From positions 1-29,626 of the forward strand of contig JAYWAM010000259.1 of NCBI GenBank assembly GCA_043782425.1: a stretch of 29,626 nucleotides of DNA, written 5' to 3'. Positions 29,610-29,626 of the stretch are shown in pieces. Source of the DNA: JAYWAM01 sp043782425 (GTDB lineage: Bacteria; Pseudomonadota; Gammaproteobacteria; Burkholderiales; Usitatibacteraceae). The position numbers and the translations under genes were made by a program. The first letter of the stretch is position 1; every line of letters begins with the position of its first letter. The notes under the pieces are model-generated. The model was not told the DNA's origin and did no database searches. It saw only the letters and a program-made list of their open reading frames with translations.

Positions 29610-29626
29610 TGTAGGAGCGGGCTTGC
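29610..29626 (+). repeat. Start of a REP-like repeat, cut by the window end
   Basis: TGTAGGAGCGGGCTTGC matches the beginning of the widespread proteobacterial REP-type sequence that continues as a GC-rich palindrome. Only the first 17 bases are in the window, so the hairpin cannot be checked. Confidence 0.45.

Overview
The window looks like a chromosomal segment of a betaproteobacterium, probably a chemolithotrophic or metabolically versatile member of the Nitrosomonadales/Rhodocyclales breadth. This rests on the cmk-rpsA-ihfB order, the uvrC-pgsA-tRNA(Gly/Cys/Leu) order, tsdBA thiosulfate oxidation genes and the protein style. Species cannot be fixed from sequence alone. Nothing suggests a plasmid or phage; accessory material sits as small scars between housekeeping blocks.

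Layout. 1-3034: cmk, rpsA, ihfB, closed by a clear terminator. 3060-4811: a repeat-rich scar with an intact higBA toxin-antitoxin pair flanked by a 5'-truncated PIN toxin gene and a 5'-truncated BrnA-like antitoxin gene, and by two near-identical copies of a composite repeat. 4837-8511: an ATP-grasp ligase, a DUF971 protein, an EamA transporter, a family 5 uracil-DNA glycosylase and a tautomerase. 8525-14610: uvrC, pgsA, then a two-gene insertion (a Slam/DUF560-like outer-membrane protein and a secreted FecR-domain protein with a C-terminal TbpB-like barrel), then tRNA-Gly, tRNA-Cys and tRNA-Leu. 14611-15720: a decayed islet behind tRNA-Leu (rhuM pseudogene flanked by two fragments of the same helicase-type N-terminus). 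15743-17519 (minus): cytochrome b561 and two YceI proteins. 17604-18413: an inositol-monophosphatase-like enzyme. 18424-20147 (minus): tsdB-tsdA. 20254-23155: a mercury resistance locus, merR (interrupted by an amber codon) divergent from merTPA, with a typical mer operator. 23156-23313: repeats. 23334-29591: fumC, an SDR, an addiction-module antitoxin with a truncated ParE/RelE-type toxin, then acyl-CoA dehydrogenase, CurA-type reductase and a PaaK-like ligase.

How the parts work together. TsdB/TsdA would oxidise thiosulfate to tetrathionate in the periplasm and pass electrons to the respiratory chain. MerP/MerT/MerA form a periplasm-to-cytoplasm mercury relay ending in Hg(0). The SDR, acyl-CoA dehydrogenase, MDR reductase and ligase read as a small acyl-CoA catabolic cluster. 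The Slam-like/FecR pair is the best candidate for an under-described system: an outer-membrane translocator beside a likely cargo in which the C-terminal barrel typical of type XI secretion cargo is fused to a FecR domain. Toxin-antitoxin fragments and short repeats lie at many of the boundaries between conserved blocks.
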